Position numbers and translations under genes: made by a program
In this document: positions 35,201-42,544 of the stretch, piece after piece
Layout of the letters: each line of letters opens with the position of its first letter
How positions within the stretch are numbered: the first letter of the stretch is position 1
NCBI GenBank assembly: GCA_947396885.1
Contig: OX377202.1
Span: 11,470,001-11,534,000, forward strand
DNA length: 64,000 nucleotides
Direction of reading: 5' to 3'
From: Heligmosomoides polygyrus polygyrus
Lineage: Eukaryota > Nematoda > Chromadorea > Rhabditida > Heligmosomidae
Notes under the pieces: model-generated
The model's database searches: none
Told to the model about the DNA's origin: nothing
Seen by the model: only the letters and a program-made list of their open reading frames with translations

Positions 35201-36697
35201 ATCTGTTGCCTCCCGGAACCTCAACACAGCGTATTGATTGAACAGTTCGACACTTCAGATTCATGGGTGCTGACTTAGAAGTGAGATGATCATGTATAGA
35301 GACGTTGGTCTCGCTATAAGATTCTTATATTCTTCAAAGAAAAGAACACACGTCGTAGAAACTGGACGTCAGCTTCATAAAAGCGAAATTTTGCCTCATA
35401 CAATGAGATCGAGATTGAATGTTTTCATGATGGTAGCGTTTCTATTAGGTTGAAGAATAAGTTCGTGGCATTTTCTTCAAAGAATTTTAGAGTTAAGAAT
35501 TTTAAACAATTTGCTTTTTGCTTGACAAACTATTTGTATTTTGCAGTTCATATTAGAAGTACTTTTTCTGCTCTACAAAATAGTTTTATTTGTTTTTTTA
35601 GAAAATTTTGGTTTTCTCTTATTTTTTTAGGCTTAATAATGGAATACTCAGGAGGCAAAAATCAGCATTCCCGATACCTGCTCTTCTTCACCTGGGGACG
35701 TAGGGGAAGACCTTAGAAATTCGATGAAGATCGGCTCAAGGCACTTTTGGAAGAGAATGGTCGCCAAACAAGTCGTGAGTTAACCGACAAAATGAACTGC
35801 GATCAAAAAACAGCTCTCATCTATCTCCAGTTGATGGGATTTGCCGAAAAATGGGGAGCATGGGTGCCGCACGACCCGACCGAAATCAAAACGGAACGTC
35901 TACAAATTGCTTCACAACATCTCGCCCGGCGTCAGGCAAAAGTAGCATTTCTCATCTCCTGTGGTGATTCTGTTCAACAAAAAAAAACATAGTTTATGCT
36001 GCGTGTTGCTCGAAGTCCTGCGAGATGTTGGGAAGCAATTTGTAGACGTTGTTCCTTTTTGATTTCAGTCAGGTCGTGAGGCACCCAGCCTCCCTATTTA
36101 TCGGCAAATCCCATCGAGTGAAAGTAGTTGAGAGTTGTTTTTGATCGCAGTTTACTTTGTCGGCCAATTCACGACCTGTCTGGCGACCGTTCTCTTCCAA
36201 AAATGCCTTGAGCCGCTTTTCATTGAACTCTGAAAGTCTTCCCCTACGGGTGCTGTCGTCGAAATCAAAATCTGTCGTCCTCGAACTTCGCTATTTCTAA
36301 GTACGTTGGTTGTATATACACCCGAAAGCTCGTTAATTTCTCTACATTGAGCCCTAATCCTTCCTAGCTTAATCCCTGTTACCTGCTTAGGTTACTTTCT
36401 ACTAGGACAGAAGTATGCTGAGAATTAACGAGGCCCTACAATTAGGTTGTGCATCTGGCTATGTGGTTGTTCTTCCCCCCATCAACTGAACTCTTGCAGA
36501 CGAACGACTATGCGTCGATGGTCGGTGGCGAGAGCAGCGCCTCTTATGCGATGGGTGTCGGCCGAGGCATTCCACGTCCACTGAACACCCCAGTGGACGG
36601 CACGTCCGACATGCAGTCCAACCTCGCCCCGCCACATCCGAGTCCATGCGAGACGGTGTTCGAAGACGACGACAAGAGGCGGATTTTGCGGCGATAA
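17234..36697 (+). CDS. mig-5: Dishevelled homologue (DIX-PDZ-DEP), probable MIG-5
   Basis: Cytoplasmic adaptor that carries Wnt signals from Frizzled receptors to the beta-catenin and planar polarity branches. Exons: 17234-17382, 17532-17703, 20391-20484, 20551-20626, 22447-22602, 22653-22774, 27139-27268, 30665-30778, 30898-31009, 33914-34001, 34087-34221, 34292-34447, 34508-34621, 34699-34841, 36500-36697; all phases agree, 652 codons plus stop. DIX domain: [17 protein letters not shown] to [11 protein letters not shown] (exons 1-2). A basic RRRKPRKER stretch and SSITESS precede the PDZ domain ([35 protein letters not shown]; exons 6-8). The DEP domain (exons 11-12) has [27 protein letters not shown] and [13 protein letters not shown]. 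The start codon exon was not found; exon 1 here opens inside the DIX domain after a TTCATTCAG acceptor. The vertebrate C-terminal motif is absent. The symbol rests on its neighbour cct-1; dsh-1 or dsh-2 orthology is not excluded. Confidence 0.93.
17760..18560. repeat. AT-rich dispersed repeat, family R1, in mig-5 intron 2
   Basis: Shares TGTATTCACTTATTGGG and AATTTGGAAGAG phrases with the other R1 copies. Lies directly before the hAT-like element. Confidence 0.45.
18574..20316. mobile_element. hAT-like non-autonomous DNA transposon
   Basis: Ends CAGGGGTGTGCGT (18574) and ACGCACACCCCTG (to 20316) are inverted repeats, each followed inward by GTAAATCGTAAATCGTA-type repeats. Identical ATTCGTTAG flanks at 18565-18573 and 20317-20325 form the target duplication (8-9 bp). 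CAGGG ends and an 8-bp-class duplication are typical of hAT. No transposase frame is seen in the 1743 bp. Confidence 0.8.
20765..21090 (+). mobile_element. tRNA-like SINE, related to family 3
   Basis: GGCGGTGGCTCAGGGGATTG (box A-like) at about 20936 and GTGTTTGACTCCTG (box B-like) near 20983, inside a 330-bp body with family 3 phrases (GAATCACCACCC). Confidence 0.5.
21165..21420 (-). mobile_element. CR1/jockey-like LINE reverse transcriptase fragment
   Basis: Minus strand reads [20 protein letters not shown] and then, after a frame break, [19 protein letters not shown], the RT motif regions around the first catalytic Asp of CR1/jockey elements. Strongly truncated; lies in mig-5 intron 4. Confidence 0.65.
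21385..21870. repeat. fold-back (long inverted repeat) beside the LINE piece
   Basis: The left arm includes TCAAGGTCTCTG, AGCACAAAGTCAAAAAAACA; the right arm includes TTCTTGACTTTGTGCTTTTC, GTAGAGTAAACA, GAGACCTTGAAA in reverse order. Arms are about 220 bp with a short centre near 21610-21640. The outer left arm overlaps the LINE coding part. Confidence 0.7.
22020..22130 (+). mobile_element. SINE family 1, 3' fragment
   Basis: CGACATCCTGTTGAAATATA then GCGTGGCGCATCGCGGAAGG and AACGCCGTTATTTA, the tail of the family. Confidence 0.55.
23811..25547 (-). CDS. RTE element: reverse transcriptase ORF
   Basis: RNA-dependent DNA polymerase, 578 codons. Motifs in order: [20 protein letters not shown] (motif 1), [15 protein letters not shown] and [18 protein letters not shown] (motif 2), [16 protein letters not shown] (A, first catalytic Asp), [13 protein letters not shown] (B), [11 protein letters not shown] (C, catalytic Asp pair), [14 protein letters not shown] (D), then [19 protein letters not shown] and RGRPKQRW near the C-terminus. 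No internal stop. Upstream it continues the endonuclease frame across one frameshift near 25540. All key residues are present, so loss of activity would come only from that shift. Confidence 0.93.
   Translation of the reverse strand: MQKPLRDVNEKLESRDGERYLYRLARNRHRQTEDIEKFFGINDENGHLLTDRKKALKRWRDYFEEISTVEFPHPAIPSTAPTHGSVQKITVEEIEAALKKMRPGEATGPDDVAADLWKSKYWYPAEWLAKFFNQVVAEKKVPECWRQSTTIPIWKKKGSPADCSNYRPIRLLSHSMKIFERIVDGRIRDIVQLSSNQCGFVSGCGTIDAIHAARLLVEKHREKQKPVHVAFLDLEKAFDRVPREVIWYALRHHGVPEELIEWVRILYSCPKSRVQAAAGTSTGFPISVGVHQGSALSPLLFVVVMDAITRDLQKPVPWTLLYADDVMLASKDKGELERELQAWCDRLRRFGLRLKVKKTEYLTTDVTESSSIKVNGIELPRTAVFKYLGSAVASDGKLMVEVNSRVSAAWSKWRSLTGVLCDKKIPERFKSKIYRAVIRPVAMYGAECWPATKEVEARLSVMETKMLRWTAGVTRMDRIRNDAIRQKFGVAPIADKMREARLRWYGHVLRGEEDSVRKIGLNFEVIGKRPRGRPKQRWADTLHTDLKAAGVHPDLALDRERWRHDTRIADPATKRDRR
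25379..26926 (-). CDS. RTE element: apurinic-type endonuclease domain ORF
   Basis: Target-nicking endonuclease of the APE family at the N-terminus of the retrotransposon polyprotein. Visible motifs from the 5' side: [13 protein letters not shown] (catalytic Asn), VQETRW (metal-binding Glu), [29 protein letters not shown] (Asp/Asn pair), KTQIDFVLV and APQHRPLI (catalytic His). The region after it, rich in charged residues, leads to the RT. The frame runs to 25379, but homology to the RT product shifts to another frame near 25540, so the true polyprotein was one ORF broken by a single indel. The first in-frame ATG lies a few bases from the element's 5' end. Confidence 0.88.
   Translation of the reverse strand: MAMSVPPRGATGNCSLLRAKPSTDIRMQATGPCDRPAYEDTCHITWFMTAQVFRDSATASAGADAHSQSPASVRSMRGSLMRGRHRGATELVRKSRNVSRTRVATLNVGTLTGRSCELVEALERRRVDFCAVQETRWSCRKSRDIGRGFKAVLCGSPRTTSGVGIIVSERFRDSIVSVERFDDRLMKIVVAAKERLYHFFSAYAPQTGCSDQAKEEFWSLLDEKTAEVPSKDVIIVAGDLNGHVGATKDGYSCHGGFGYGSRNADGERILDYAESHNLTIVNTVFRKRDLHLISYYSGSTKTQIDFVLVRDRDRSLVTDAKIVLYETVAPQHRPLICTLKIAPPRLKQVERCGAARIKWWRIREKEAAVISRVRLPTVTTVDETCKKATDAIRQAAQSELGITKPRRRKVDKQAWLWTDDVKAKVREKKSLYHVFLGEKTADNWRKYQEAKKAAKKGRGCCKSHSEMSTRSSSLAMVSGICTDLQGIAIARPRTSRSSSASMMRTAIFLRTARRH
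27300..28200. repeat. AT-rich dispersed repeat, family R1, in mig-5 intron 7
   Basis: Phrases CTCAAATCAAATTAGACAC, ACCTGCCCAGTAAGTGAACA, GTGTTCACTTATTGGAGC are shared with other R1 copies, in two inverted halves. No coding sequence. Confidence 0.45.
28300..28415 (+). repeat. long target duplication, left copy
   Basis: 116 bp from GGCTGTAGATTGGGTTTTGG to GGTGACTGCGAGG, repeated at 29806-29926 with a 5-base difference (TATCT missing here) and one substitution. It flanks the truncated RTE element. Confidence 0.85.
28416..29805 (+). mobile_element. 5'-truncated RTE element
   Basis: Same family as 23795-26926, opposite orientation. Begins at the CCTGCTGAGTGGTTGGC part of the RT and ends in a (GAA)n tail at about 29785-29805. 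Flanked by the 116/121-bp direct repeat. Confidence 0.92.
28438..29786 (+). pseudogene. RTE reverse transcriptase, truncated and frameshifted
   Basis: First frame 28438-29373 carries [47 protein letters not shown] and [11 protein letters not shown]; the catalytic Asp residues remain. Around 29355-29370 one base is missing relative to the intact copy, and translation resumes at 29361 in another frame with [11 protein letters not shown] to the RGRPKQRW C-terminus. The endonuclease and the first RT motifs are absent, so it cannot move by itself. Confidence 0.92.
29806..29926 (+). repeat. long target duplication, right copy
   Basis: 121-bp partner of 28300-28415, starting directly after the (GAA)n tail. 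Confidence 0.85.
30020..30560. repeat. AT-rich dispersed repeat, family R1
   Basis: TTTCGTTTGATTGACAGTGT at the start; TCGTTTAATTTGGAAGATG and GTGTGTTCGCTTACTAAGG later. It ends about 100 bp before the mig-5 exon at 30665. Confidence 0.45.
31430..32060. repeat. AT-rich dispersed repeat, family R1, with coding remnant
   Basis: AAACTGGACACTTTTCAAGG phrases at 31490-31570; 31855-31950 (+) codes [19 protein letters not shown], matching the remnant at 12380-12430. Lies in mig-5 intron 9. Confidence 0.45.
32067..33097. mobile_element. 1.03-kb fold-back transposon with mariner-type ends
   Basis: Begins TTAGGTTATCCCATAAGTC and ends GACTTATGGGACAACCTAA, with TA on both sides (32065-32066, 33098-33099). 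Nearly the whole element is two inverted arms of about 480 bp (for example CTCTCCGCTTAGGTTTGTAA at 32271 and TTACAAACCTAAGCGGAGAG at 32868; CAAATTGGGACGTCCGA and TCGGACGTCCCAATTTG). The centre lies near 32580. No transposase is seen. Confidence 0.9.
33583..33890 (+). mobile_element. tRNA-like SINE, family 1
   Basis: GGGCGTGGTAGCGCAGTCAG head; body ends with TGGCGCATCCCGGATAGGGC and AACGTCAATCTTTACCC. It ends shortly before the mig-5 exon at 33914. Confidence 0.65.
35445..36280. mobile_element. two mariner N-terminal halves, head-to-head
   Basis: TA then TTAGGTTGAAGAATAAGTTC at 35445 is a mariner-type left end. From 35700 to 35960 the + strand codes [26 protein letters not shown] and AWVPHDPTE (HTH and linker). 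From 36000 to 36250 the same stretch appears on the minus strand (TCGTGAGGCACCCAG, ACCTGTCTGGCGACCGTTC), so two partial copies face each other. No catalytic part is left. Lies in the last mig-5 intron. Confidence 0.75.
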
Positions 36698-37139
36698 TGG
36701 TGATTCAGAAGCGCTAGAATTCGCTGGCTTCTGGAGGTATTTTTGTACTTTTTTAAGCGTCTACTGCATTGCAAATGTGTATACAACACTGCGAATTGCG
36801 GAGATCCCAAGCTGTATTTGGGTTCGGTAAATGTGAAGAGATGAGCGCCTTGATTCTGTCTATTGATGTGTGTTGACGTCGTTCTGCTTTATGTGCTACG
36901 TCTGGACATTTTTTTCTCATATTGGCATTCCTGGACAATGATTACGACTATTGTTGTTAATACTAGCGACTAGGTCTTCTTCTGCATCCCTAGGATGATT
37001 GAACATATTGGACATTCATATATTTGTAATAGTTGATTGGCGACAACGATAAATGTTGGTGCTATATTCGGGCCCTGGTTAGGTTACAGTTTTTTTTTTG
37101 GGCTCTGGTTAGGCTACAGTTTTTTCTAAGTAACCTGCT
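36698..37139. other. mig-5 3' flank, no further gene seen
   Basis: No clear AATAAA close to the stop. TTTTTTGGGCTCTGGTTAGG-type phrases are repeated at about 37070 and 37100. Confidence 0.35.
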
Positions 37140-37905
37140 GTGAGCATCAGCCAGGCGGAACGAATGCTGGCCGACTTCGATCGTTTATGTAAGAACGTTG
37201 ACTGGAGCTGAATCTTACGAAGACGATGTTCAGGAGGAACGGAAAAGTTTCTGATGCCCCATTCTCGACCAGAGGAACGAACATCTCCGAATGCTCCAGC
37301 TACGTCTATCTGGGTCGCGAAGTCAATATGGCCAAGGACCTAGCGCCAGAGCTGAGCAGGAGGAAACGAGCGGTTTGGGGAGCTTTCAAGAGCGTCGAAG
37401 AAGTCGCGAAGAAGACGAAGAACGTCCGACTCCGTGCCCACCTTTTCGATATACCGCTCTTCCTGCCCTAACATACGCCTAAGAGACCTGGGCCATACGA
37501 AAGCAGGATGAACACGCGATCAGCGTCGCGCAGCGTGCAATCGAGAGGACGATGCTCGGAGTGATACGACTCACGCAAGTGAGGGAAAGCCTCCGGAGTT
37601 CCGAGCTTCGCCGACGTTCGAAGATCAGAGACGTCGCATGGGCCAAGTCGTCGAAAATTAGGTGGGCCGGCCACGTAATGCGATTCGCAGACACCCGCTA
37701 GGCGAGAGCCATCACCGACTGGATTACGCGGGATGTCAAGAGAATACCAGGACGCCCACCAACACGTTGCTCGGAGTTCTTCGTGAAAGCCCTGAACGAC
37801 CGCTATGACGCTCTCCGTGTCCCTCGAGCGAGGAGGATCCATCGGAGCACTCTGGCACGCGACAGGAACGAATGAAGACGCTGCTGATGCCCGCTCGAGC
37901 AAGTC
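37140..37905 (+). mobile_element. LINE (RTE-like) C-terminal remnant
   Basis: Reads ECSSYVYLGREVN, ELSRRKRAVWGAFKSVEEV, then after frame breaks KQDEHAISVAQRAIERTMLG, KIRWAGHVMRFADTR and [12 protein letters not shown], the region after the RT palm of RTE-like elements. It is a second family, distinct from the copies in mig-5 introns. 5'-truncated and broken. Confidence 0.8.
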
Positions 37906-38429
37906 GATGATTAACGGAACGGCAGGTGATACAGGTGAACCTGCTGTAATCAGCAAACATATGTCAGGTTTGTGATAAGCAACCCAAGTAACTCCCTAAA
38001 CGAGGTTTGAACCAAGGATTTTTTTAGTCTTTGGAGTGTCCGTATTTGCAATGCTTCCCCACTTCCTTGCATACATAGTTCTCCAACAAGACAAGCATGT
38101 CTTAATAGCCAGTGGCGGATCTCTAATCTGTTGAGCCTAGCTTGGCTCACATCGTGCAAGAGGTTGAAAAGCGAACATTTAACCCTGTCTATTCAAAAAT
38201 TCATTAATAAAAATGCAAAAGAACGCCACTAGCAATGCACACTCACCCCGGAAACCAATCTCTTGACCACCCTCCTGCATATCCACAGCGCTATCCACTC
38301 GACCATCCAATCGCTGTCTCGCTACGGATGGATGCCCCCGTGGATGCGCCTTCTCGTTTCTATTAGCATTTTATCAAATCCCACGTTCTAGCAAGGATTG
38401 AATGAAGCTCCTTTTACAGGATGATTTCT
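37906..38429. other. no gene recognised
   Basis: No family motif seen. A GAACCAAGG..CTAATCTG part near 38000-38130 may belong to a tRNA-like repeat. Confidence 0.3.
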
Positions 38430-38800
38430 GACAAGGGAAGTATACTATGTGACCATGGAACTTGGGATGAAACATATATCACGGGATGCGGCTTCGAACG
38501 CTGATTCCAAATATTTGTTCTGTTTCTGATGTGCGCATCTGTGAACGGAGTTATGGACCATTTCCCTAGCAGGCTCCTTTGCCCTCTAGGTCCACGCAGA
38601 GCGGGCTAATCACAAGAGAACGAGTTCAAGTAGGGTTGAAACTGCGCTGCCGGTCGAGCAGGGGTGGAGGAGCAGCGTGGTGAGACGGGGTGGTTTGTGG
38701 TTCGACTCTCCTGTGGTCTCCCATTTCCTAAAGAAGATCTACCACGATCAACCAAAGCTCTCTATGTCAAACGGAAAAGGTCACCGGAAAGGACTCGTCT
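38430..38800 (+). mobile_element. tRNA-like SINE, family 2
   Basis: TTGTGGTTCGACTCTCCTGT (box B) at about 38696 follows a GTGGAGGAGCAGCGTGG head at 38665. The same units occur inverted at 39600-39985 (GCTCTCTATGTCAAA at 38758 and TTTGACATAGAGAGC at 39643). Confidence 0.65.
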
Positions 38801-39231
38801 TCATACTGACAACTTCATACTGGCATGAAGATACAATTTATTATGAATAGTTGCTAAAAAACATCCATTTCACTGAAACGAAAAGTTCCACGCTGCTAGC
38901 CAGTGTTCTCCTCATCACCCCTCCACTTGTAAGGAACGTAGGCATCTATACTGGGATCAACTCTCGACGGTCTTAGCATGTTGTAACAGTGACAGCCGCT
39001 GTTTCATCCCACTGGCTGAAGGATATAAAAACACCTCTACGAATGCTGCAGGGTTCGTCCTAGTCTGATCGCTGGCCGTGCGGTTTCGGCTCCGGCGCCT
39101 CCCCGCCTCTGAGGGGTTCCCGAGCCTAGTTCCTCCTTCCCCTCCCTTGGCCTCATGTCCGTGACCTTTATCACTGTCCACATGCGCCCCCGTTCTTAAT
39201 AAACTCTTTATTTTATTGCCGTGTTTTGTTA
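38801..39231. other. no gene recognised
   Basis: GC-rich in 39040-39180 with an open minus strand frame of 74 codons lacking any motif; TTCTTAATAAACTCTTTATT at 39195 looks like a poly(A) signal region of an unknown element. Confidence 0.3.
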
Positions 39232-39284
39232 TATTTACGTGTAGATCATACGGCCTAAGAGGCCGTATGATCTACACGTAAATA
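39232..39284. repeat. perfect 25-bp hairpin
   Basis: Arms 39232-39256 and 39260-39284 (ATTTACGTGTAGATCATACG and its complement) with a 3-base loop. Confidence 0.95.
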
Positions 39285-39599
39285 AACCTGAGAGGACAGG
39301 TTTATTACACACTGACCATGTAGTATCCTCCTCTTCTGATTCCACACTGATACCTTCTTCATCCTCTACCTCCATGCTCCCGCATTCCGCATCTCGCAAG
39401 GTGGATGCCAAATTGGTGGCCATCTCCTTCTCTTGTCTCGTACGAACGCGAGAAGTATCGCAAGGAGCGAACTCCTCCAAAAGGCATACCTACACAACAG
39501 CTGGTGAGAACATAGTTTCGAAGATAAGTCGGCAGTATTGCACTTACCGACTCCATGCCCCGAAAAAAAAAAATTCGGCCAGGAGGCACTGTTTAAGGC

Positions 39600-39985
39600 A
39601 CTGATCAGCCACATGTAAGTATGGGTGGTTTTTGACTGCGATTTGACATAGAGAGCTTTGGTTAATCGTGGCAGATCCTTTTTAGGAAACGCAAAAATCC
39701 TGCACCACAGGGGAGTTGAACCATAAACCACCCCGTCTCACGTCATCGCTCCTCTACCCCCTGCGCCACCACAGCTCGGCCGACAGCACAGTTTCAACTC
39801 TACTTGAGCTCGCTCTCTTGTGATTGGCCCACTCTGAGTGGAGCTAGAGAGCAAAGCAGCCTGCTATAAAAATGGTCCAAAACTCCCTTCACAGATGCGG
39901 ACAGCAGAAACGGAACTCTTACTTGGAATCAGCGTTCGAAGCCGCACCCAGTGATATACGTCTCATCTCAAAGTCCCATGGTCAC
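39600..39985 (-). mobile_element. tRNA-like SINE, family 2, inverted copy
   Basis: The minus strand has GTGGTGGCGCAGGGGGTAGA (box A) and TATGGTTCAACTCCCCTGTG (box B). Inverted relative to 38430-38800, about 0.8 kb away. Confidence 0.7.
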
Positions 39986-40028
39986 CTAATATCCTTCCCT
40001 TGTGAGGACGACAAGGATCTTTCAGGCG

Positions 40029-40187
40029 TGTCATGCTCCTGCCTGGGAGTAAGGGTTCACAAACCTTTATTATTAGTCTATAATATATACAATAACCATC
40101 TAGCAAGAATGCAGTTAGGGAGACTCCCAACCTTCCAACCCATGTAGGGGCGTGGCTTACAGAGGCGGTCGCCACTATACCGTGACA
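40029..40187 (-). repeat. 3' LTR
   Basis: 159 bp, TG...CA with the 5-bp inverted ends TGTCA/TGACA. On the minus strand it has a TATATATTATAG box and AATAATAAAGG, a possible poly(A) signal. Confidence 0.93.
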
Positions 40188-40199
40188 TCCCATCCTTTC
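40188..40199 (-). promoter_or_regulatory. polypurine tract
   Basis: Minus strand GAAAGGATGGGA immediately before the 3' LTR. Confidence 0.75.
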
Positions 40200-40299
40200 G
40201 ACTTTGTCGGCCTCGACAAAAATATACAACACAACAATTTTTAAATAACAACAAAAACAAATATTCACTCCAATGATGAATTAAAATGATGGGTCGATG

Positions 40300-41460
40300 G
40301 AGATAGAGACGATTATGGGAGGATTCCTTCCAGTACGCACAGGGCGAAATTTGTGCATAAGCCTAGGGCCAGGTCATAGGGCCTCCTGATCATGCGCCTT
40401 CGAGGCATTGCTCGAATCGCTGCCCGCATACTGCCATCGGCCTTGTTTGGAGCCACCGGATCTCTAGAGCCGTCAACCATCGCATCGCTAGGGCTCGTTT
40501 TATCGGCGTGACCCACATTGGCGACCAGGTTTCAGTCCTTGTTCGCCATCTTTGCCATCGCATCAACTTGCTCCTGACAAGTCAAAAGTGCTTGTCGGAG
40601 TTATCGTACCTCTTCTTCCAAGATACCAGTTCGAGCACTGGTATCTTCGCATAGCTCCTTCAAATATTGATTAGATATCGTTATGAATTTGGTTTATGTT
40701 AAATCGTTATTCTGCCAATCGTTATTTTTCCGACCTTCTGGTGAAAATGTTTAAAGTTACCTCGAAATGAGTTTTTGCGGGAGTGTACTCACTGTCGTAA
40801 TCATAGTCCGAATTTCCTTATGTCCTTATCAGTTCTACGGACATCGTTATATTCTGTAAAATGTCAAAAATATTTCGAAATCGTTATGACTTTACCTTTT
40901 GGTAAATGACGCGGCTTAGAACAAAGCTTGCTATTTCGTTATTCATTTTCTTCCAGTAAAATCGTTCATGAATCTTACTGCAAGGTATTTTTACTGCTCA
41001 ATTAACCTCCGGCAAAGGAGTTTTCGTGATTCTGCTACAAAATCTCTTTTTGGTGACATTCGTCTACTTTACCTAACCGAATATTTTGCCCTTCGTTATA
41101 ATATGGGGCGTTATTTCAAATGCAATAGATTTTTATGCCATCACAGTGACTTCTCAGTTGTGCGGAAATTCATTAGAATAATCCCGATATCGACCGTTAT
41201 CATGTTGGTCATCATAATTTCTCACGTAATTGTGAGAAGCGTTATTTCTAGGGATTTGAGAATCGCGTCCGTGATATCCACGTGGGCTTCGAATTCCTCC
41301 GTTATTGAAGTAACCGTTATCGTTATAGGATTGTGGACTACGTTCGTGATATGCCCTATTACTGTTGGATGACCTCAGTATGGGTTACCATCCTCTATTC
41401 CTTTCGAGTGGGATTATCATAGCCTTGTTGACGCCGCTATTCTTAAGTGGGTACTTACGT
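40300..41460 (-). pseudogene. gag-like remnant with Asn/Arg/Gly-rich region
   Basis: On the minus strand 41372-41165 reads AYHERSPQSYNDNGYFNNGG, RSPRGYHGRDSQIPRNN and NYDDQHDNGRYRDYSNEFP, a low-complexity basic stretch like RNA-binding tails of gag proteins. A later piece at 40516-40313 is basic (MPRRRMIRRP). Frames are broken. It explains the many CGTTAT words on the + strand here. Confidence 0.5.
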
Positions 41461-42340
41461 GAGCTCTGGTAGACACCCTTGAGTCTATACTCAAAGCCAC
41501 GTTTCGGCTTCTTTGTAATGCCGACATTACCTAGTATACGGTAGTGCAGCCAATGGGCGAAGTTCTATTAACATCGGGTAAAAATAAGTCTAAAAAATAA
41601 TTTTTTGGTTATTTTTCGGTTTTTTTGGACGTCCTATGTACAGGTAATATACAAGCTAGCGGTGGCATGAATGGCAGAATGAACTGTAGGAAATGAATAG
41701 TGAATTGATAGCTTAAAAATCGAAGATTAACAACATGAGCTATAATTTAGTCGTTTTGATAAACTAATAGTGAAAGATTTGATTAAGCTATTAACGAAAT
41801 AACGAAAACATGAATGCAAAGAAATCATCTAGGACGTGCGCAAAAGGAAAAATCGGAAAAGTACGAGGTTCACAACGGAGGTAGTTTGCACTTGGCAGTG
41901 ACTCATGTGAAGAACGTACTTTCCGCACACTTTGTGTTTTTGGAGACGCCAGGTCGGAAAATACGATATTCGCTTTAAATCGCTGTCGCGAATAGCGAAA
42001 ATTGTACTTTTTGCAATCGATAATTAGAGTTTAAAAAATAGCATAGAGTAAGCGGCTCAAATTCTTTGAAAATAGTAATAGTAATCCTTTGAAAATAGCT
42101 GGTTAGTTACATGCCCTGCCTCATTCATGCGCCACGGTAAAGACAACCCAAGAAGTAGAAATGATAAAAAAGATCATGCTCAGTATAAAAAAAATCATGC
42201 CAACATGCTTTGTGAGAAATGTACAATGTGCATGCGGTGTGGTGTGTATATCTCGAGATATAAATACGATTTGATGGCCGTCAAAACGGAGTCTCCCCTT
42301 CTGCTAATTTCTTTTAGAAATTTTGAGCAAAAGTCCAAAA

Positions 42341-42360
42341 GGATCTCCCCGGGACCTCCA
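42341..42360 (-). promoter_or_regulatory. primer-binding site
   Basis: TGGAGGTCCCGGGGAGATCC on the minus strand, adjacent to the 5' LTR. The first ten bases would pair with a tRNA-Gln type CCA end (from memory, not checked). Confidence 0.75.
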
Positions 42361-42519
42361 TGTCATGCTCCTGCCTGGGAGTAAAGATTCACAAACCTTT
42401 ATTATTAGTCTATAATATATACAACAACCATCTAGCAAGAATGCAGTTAGGGAGACTCCCAACCTTCCAACCCATGTAGGGTCGTGGCTTACAGAGGCGG
42501 TCGCCTCTACACCGTGACA
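42361..42519 (-). repeat. 5' LTR
   Basis: 159 bp, six differences from the other LTR by eye. Confidence 0.93.
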
Positions 42520-42544
42520 GGCGTCAGCTTTGCGCTAACGGCCC

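Larger units (their letters stand above)
40029..42519 (-). mobile_element. complete but pol-less LTR retrotransposon
   Basis: Two 159-bp LTRs (40029-40187, 42361-42519), both starting TGTCATG and ending GTGACA, about 96% identical, flanked by the 4-bp duplication GGCG (40025-40028, 42520-42523). Read on the minus strand, the primer-binding site TGGAGGTCCCGGGGAGATCC directly follows the 5' LTR, and a purine tract GAAAGGATGGGA directly precedes the 3' LTR. The 2.17-kb interior has no protease, RT or integrase motifs, only a broken Asn/Arg/Gly-rich frame, so it must depend on another element. Confidence 0.93.

Noticed and set aside
40676..41330. More than ten CGTTAT words, at first taken for a regulatory array
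   Set aside because: They are irregularly spaced and explained by Asn/Tyr/Arg-rich codons of the gag-like remnant on the minus strand.
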